Notes under the pieces: model-generated
Database searches by the model: none
What the model saw: the letters and a program-made list of their open reading frames with translations, nothing else
What the model was told of the DNA's origin: nothing
Source of the DNA: Spirochaetaceae bacterium
GTDB lineage: Bacteria; Spirochaetota; Spirochaetia; Treponematales; Breznakiellaceae
Assembly: GCA_031280455.1 (NCBI GenBank)
Contig: JAITGR010000148.1
Coordinates: forward strand, 1-7,469
Direction of reading: 5' to 3'
DNA: 7,469 nt
Position numbers and translations under genes: made by a program
Shown here: piece after piece, positions 7,070 to 7,469 of the stretch
Layout of the letters: the number at the start of each line of letters is the position of its first letter
Numbering within the stretch: the stretch's first letter is position 1

Positions 7070-7088
7070 CTTAATATTCATTATTAAG
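7070..7088. terminator. AT-rich hairpin just downstream of the partial minus-strand gene
   Basis: CTTAATA (7070-7076) pairs perfectly with TATTAAG (7082-7088) around TTCAT. It starts 20 bases after the minus-strand stop codon at 7109-7111, where a terminator for that gene would be expected. The stem is AT-rich and weak, and no clear U-run follows in the minus direction, so termination is only a suggestion. Confidence 0.3.
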
Positions 7089-7108
7089 GCAAAGACCATA
7101 ATATAACA

Positions 7109-7469
7109 TTATGCCTTATACAAAATAATAAACTTATTTTCTCGTGCTTCTTTAGTTAATGCTGCCTGCTGACCTGTTTCGCTTTTTTGCCCTACCCAGT
7201 CTGAGTGGTTTAGCCAGCCCATCTGAACAAGTAATATTTTTGGATCATTTTCTTGAATTTTTTCAAAGTTGATGGTTAAGTAATACCCAGCCTTTGATTT
7301 TCCACTGTCTGATTTTGCATAACTTCTCTGCATTTCTAAAGTATCACCACAAAATAAAATACAAGTATTTGTTTCAAAATAAGGAGAACCTAAAGCAGAA
7401 ATCAAAAAATGTTTAGTTTTGTTGAATCTTTGTTTTATCATTTTTGCATCAGTTAATTGTTTGTCAGCC
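7109..7469 (-). CDS. Unrecognised AT-rich protein, N-terminus outside the window
   Basis: I do not recognise this protein. The frame is open from the right edge to the TAA at 7111-7109, giving 119 complete codons. The Met at 7441 is not a convincing start: no purine-rich ribosome site precedes it and the frame continues upstream as ADKQLTDAK without a stop, so the gene probably begins beyond the window. The visible part has no membrane segment or signal peptide. It mixes hydrophobic strands (KHFLISAL, NTCILFCGD, AGYYLTINF, KILLVQMGW) with lysine-rich stretches and ends KEARENKFIILYKA, suggesting a soluble alpha/beta C-terminal domain. Base composition is roughly one-third GC and codons favour A/T, very unlike uvrB and the giant gene, which points to horizontal acquisition. 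It converges on the giant gene across a hairpin-rich spacer. An integron-cassette or other accessory gene is possible but unproven. Confidence 0.75.
   Translation of the reverse strand, partial: ADKQLTDAKMIKQRFNKTKHFLISALGSPYFETNTCILFCGDTLEMQRSYAKSDSGKSKAGYYLTINFEKIQENDPKILLVQMGWLNHSDWVGQKSETGQQAALTKEARENKFIILYKA

Larger units (their letters stand above)
6739..7108. other. Structured non-coding spacer between the giant gene and the AT-rich gene
   Basis: No convincing gene lies in these 370 bases. The short open frames here have no usable start and encode no recognisable protein. The left part (to about 7050) is GC-rich and holds at least six perfect short hairpins plus one long nested inverted repeat, listed separately. 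The right part (from about 7055) is AT-rich like the following gene. The layout suggests a dispersed structured repeat or recombination-associated element rather than an ordinary intergenic spacer. I have an unverified impression that similar text recurs in treponeme intergenic regions. Confidence 0.6.

Noticed and set aside
7109..7441. Complete 110-residue protein starting at the Met at 7441
   Set aside because: No ribosome-binding sequence precedes this Met and the frame stays open to the window edge, so it is better read as the 3' part of a longer gene.

Overview
The window looks like a piece of a GC-rich bacterial chromosome. I infer a spirochaete, possibly Treponema-like. The reasons are the wording of the UvrB protein, the style of the hairpin-rich spacer after the large gene, and a giant envelope protein that I do not match to any proteobacterial or firmicute family. 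Taxonomy is inference only, because there is no rRNA or other decisive marker here.

Layout: (1) Positions 1-1598, minus strand: the first 532 codons of uvrB, the nucleotide-excision-repair damage-verification helicase. It is cut by the window edge just before helicase motif VI. (2) 1599-1779: a compact divergent promoter region. It holds a good uvrB promoter with a short leader and Shine-Dalgarno, an 8-bp direct repeat inside that promoter's spacer, a tandem 7-bp repeat array, and a plus-strand promoter whose predicted start falls on the ATG of the next gene. (3) 1780-6738, plus strand: one gene for a 1652-residue exported protein with a signal peptide and a C-terminal aromatic beta-strand, best read as a giant outer-membrane beta-barrel. 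Several short blocks, in the right order, resemble the Bacteroidota gliding/type IX secretion translocon SprA. (4) 6739-7108: a non-coding stretch packed with perfect short-loop hairpins, including a 129-nt nested imperfect inverted repeat. It ends at a sharp change from GC-rich to AT-rich DNA. (5) 7109-7469, minus strand: the 3' part of an AT-rich gene of unknown function that runs off the right edge and probably came from elsewhere.

There is no sign of a shared pathway. uvrB is cytosolic DNA repair, the giant protein is an envelope protein transcribed divergently from it, and the right end looks like an insertion or recombination boundary. The most interesting items are the SprA-like giant barrel, if this is indeed outside Bacteroidota, and the structured element next to the compositional break.
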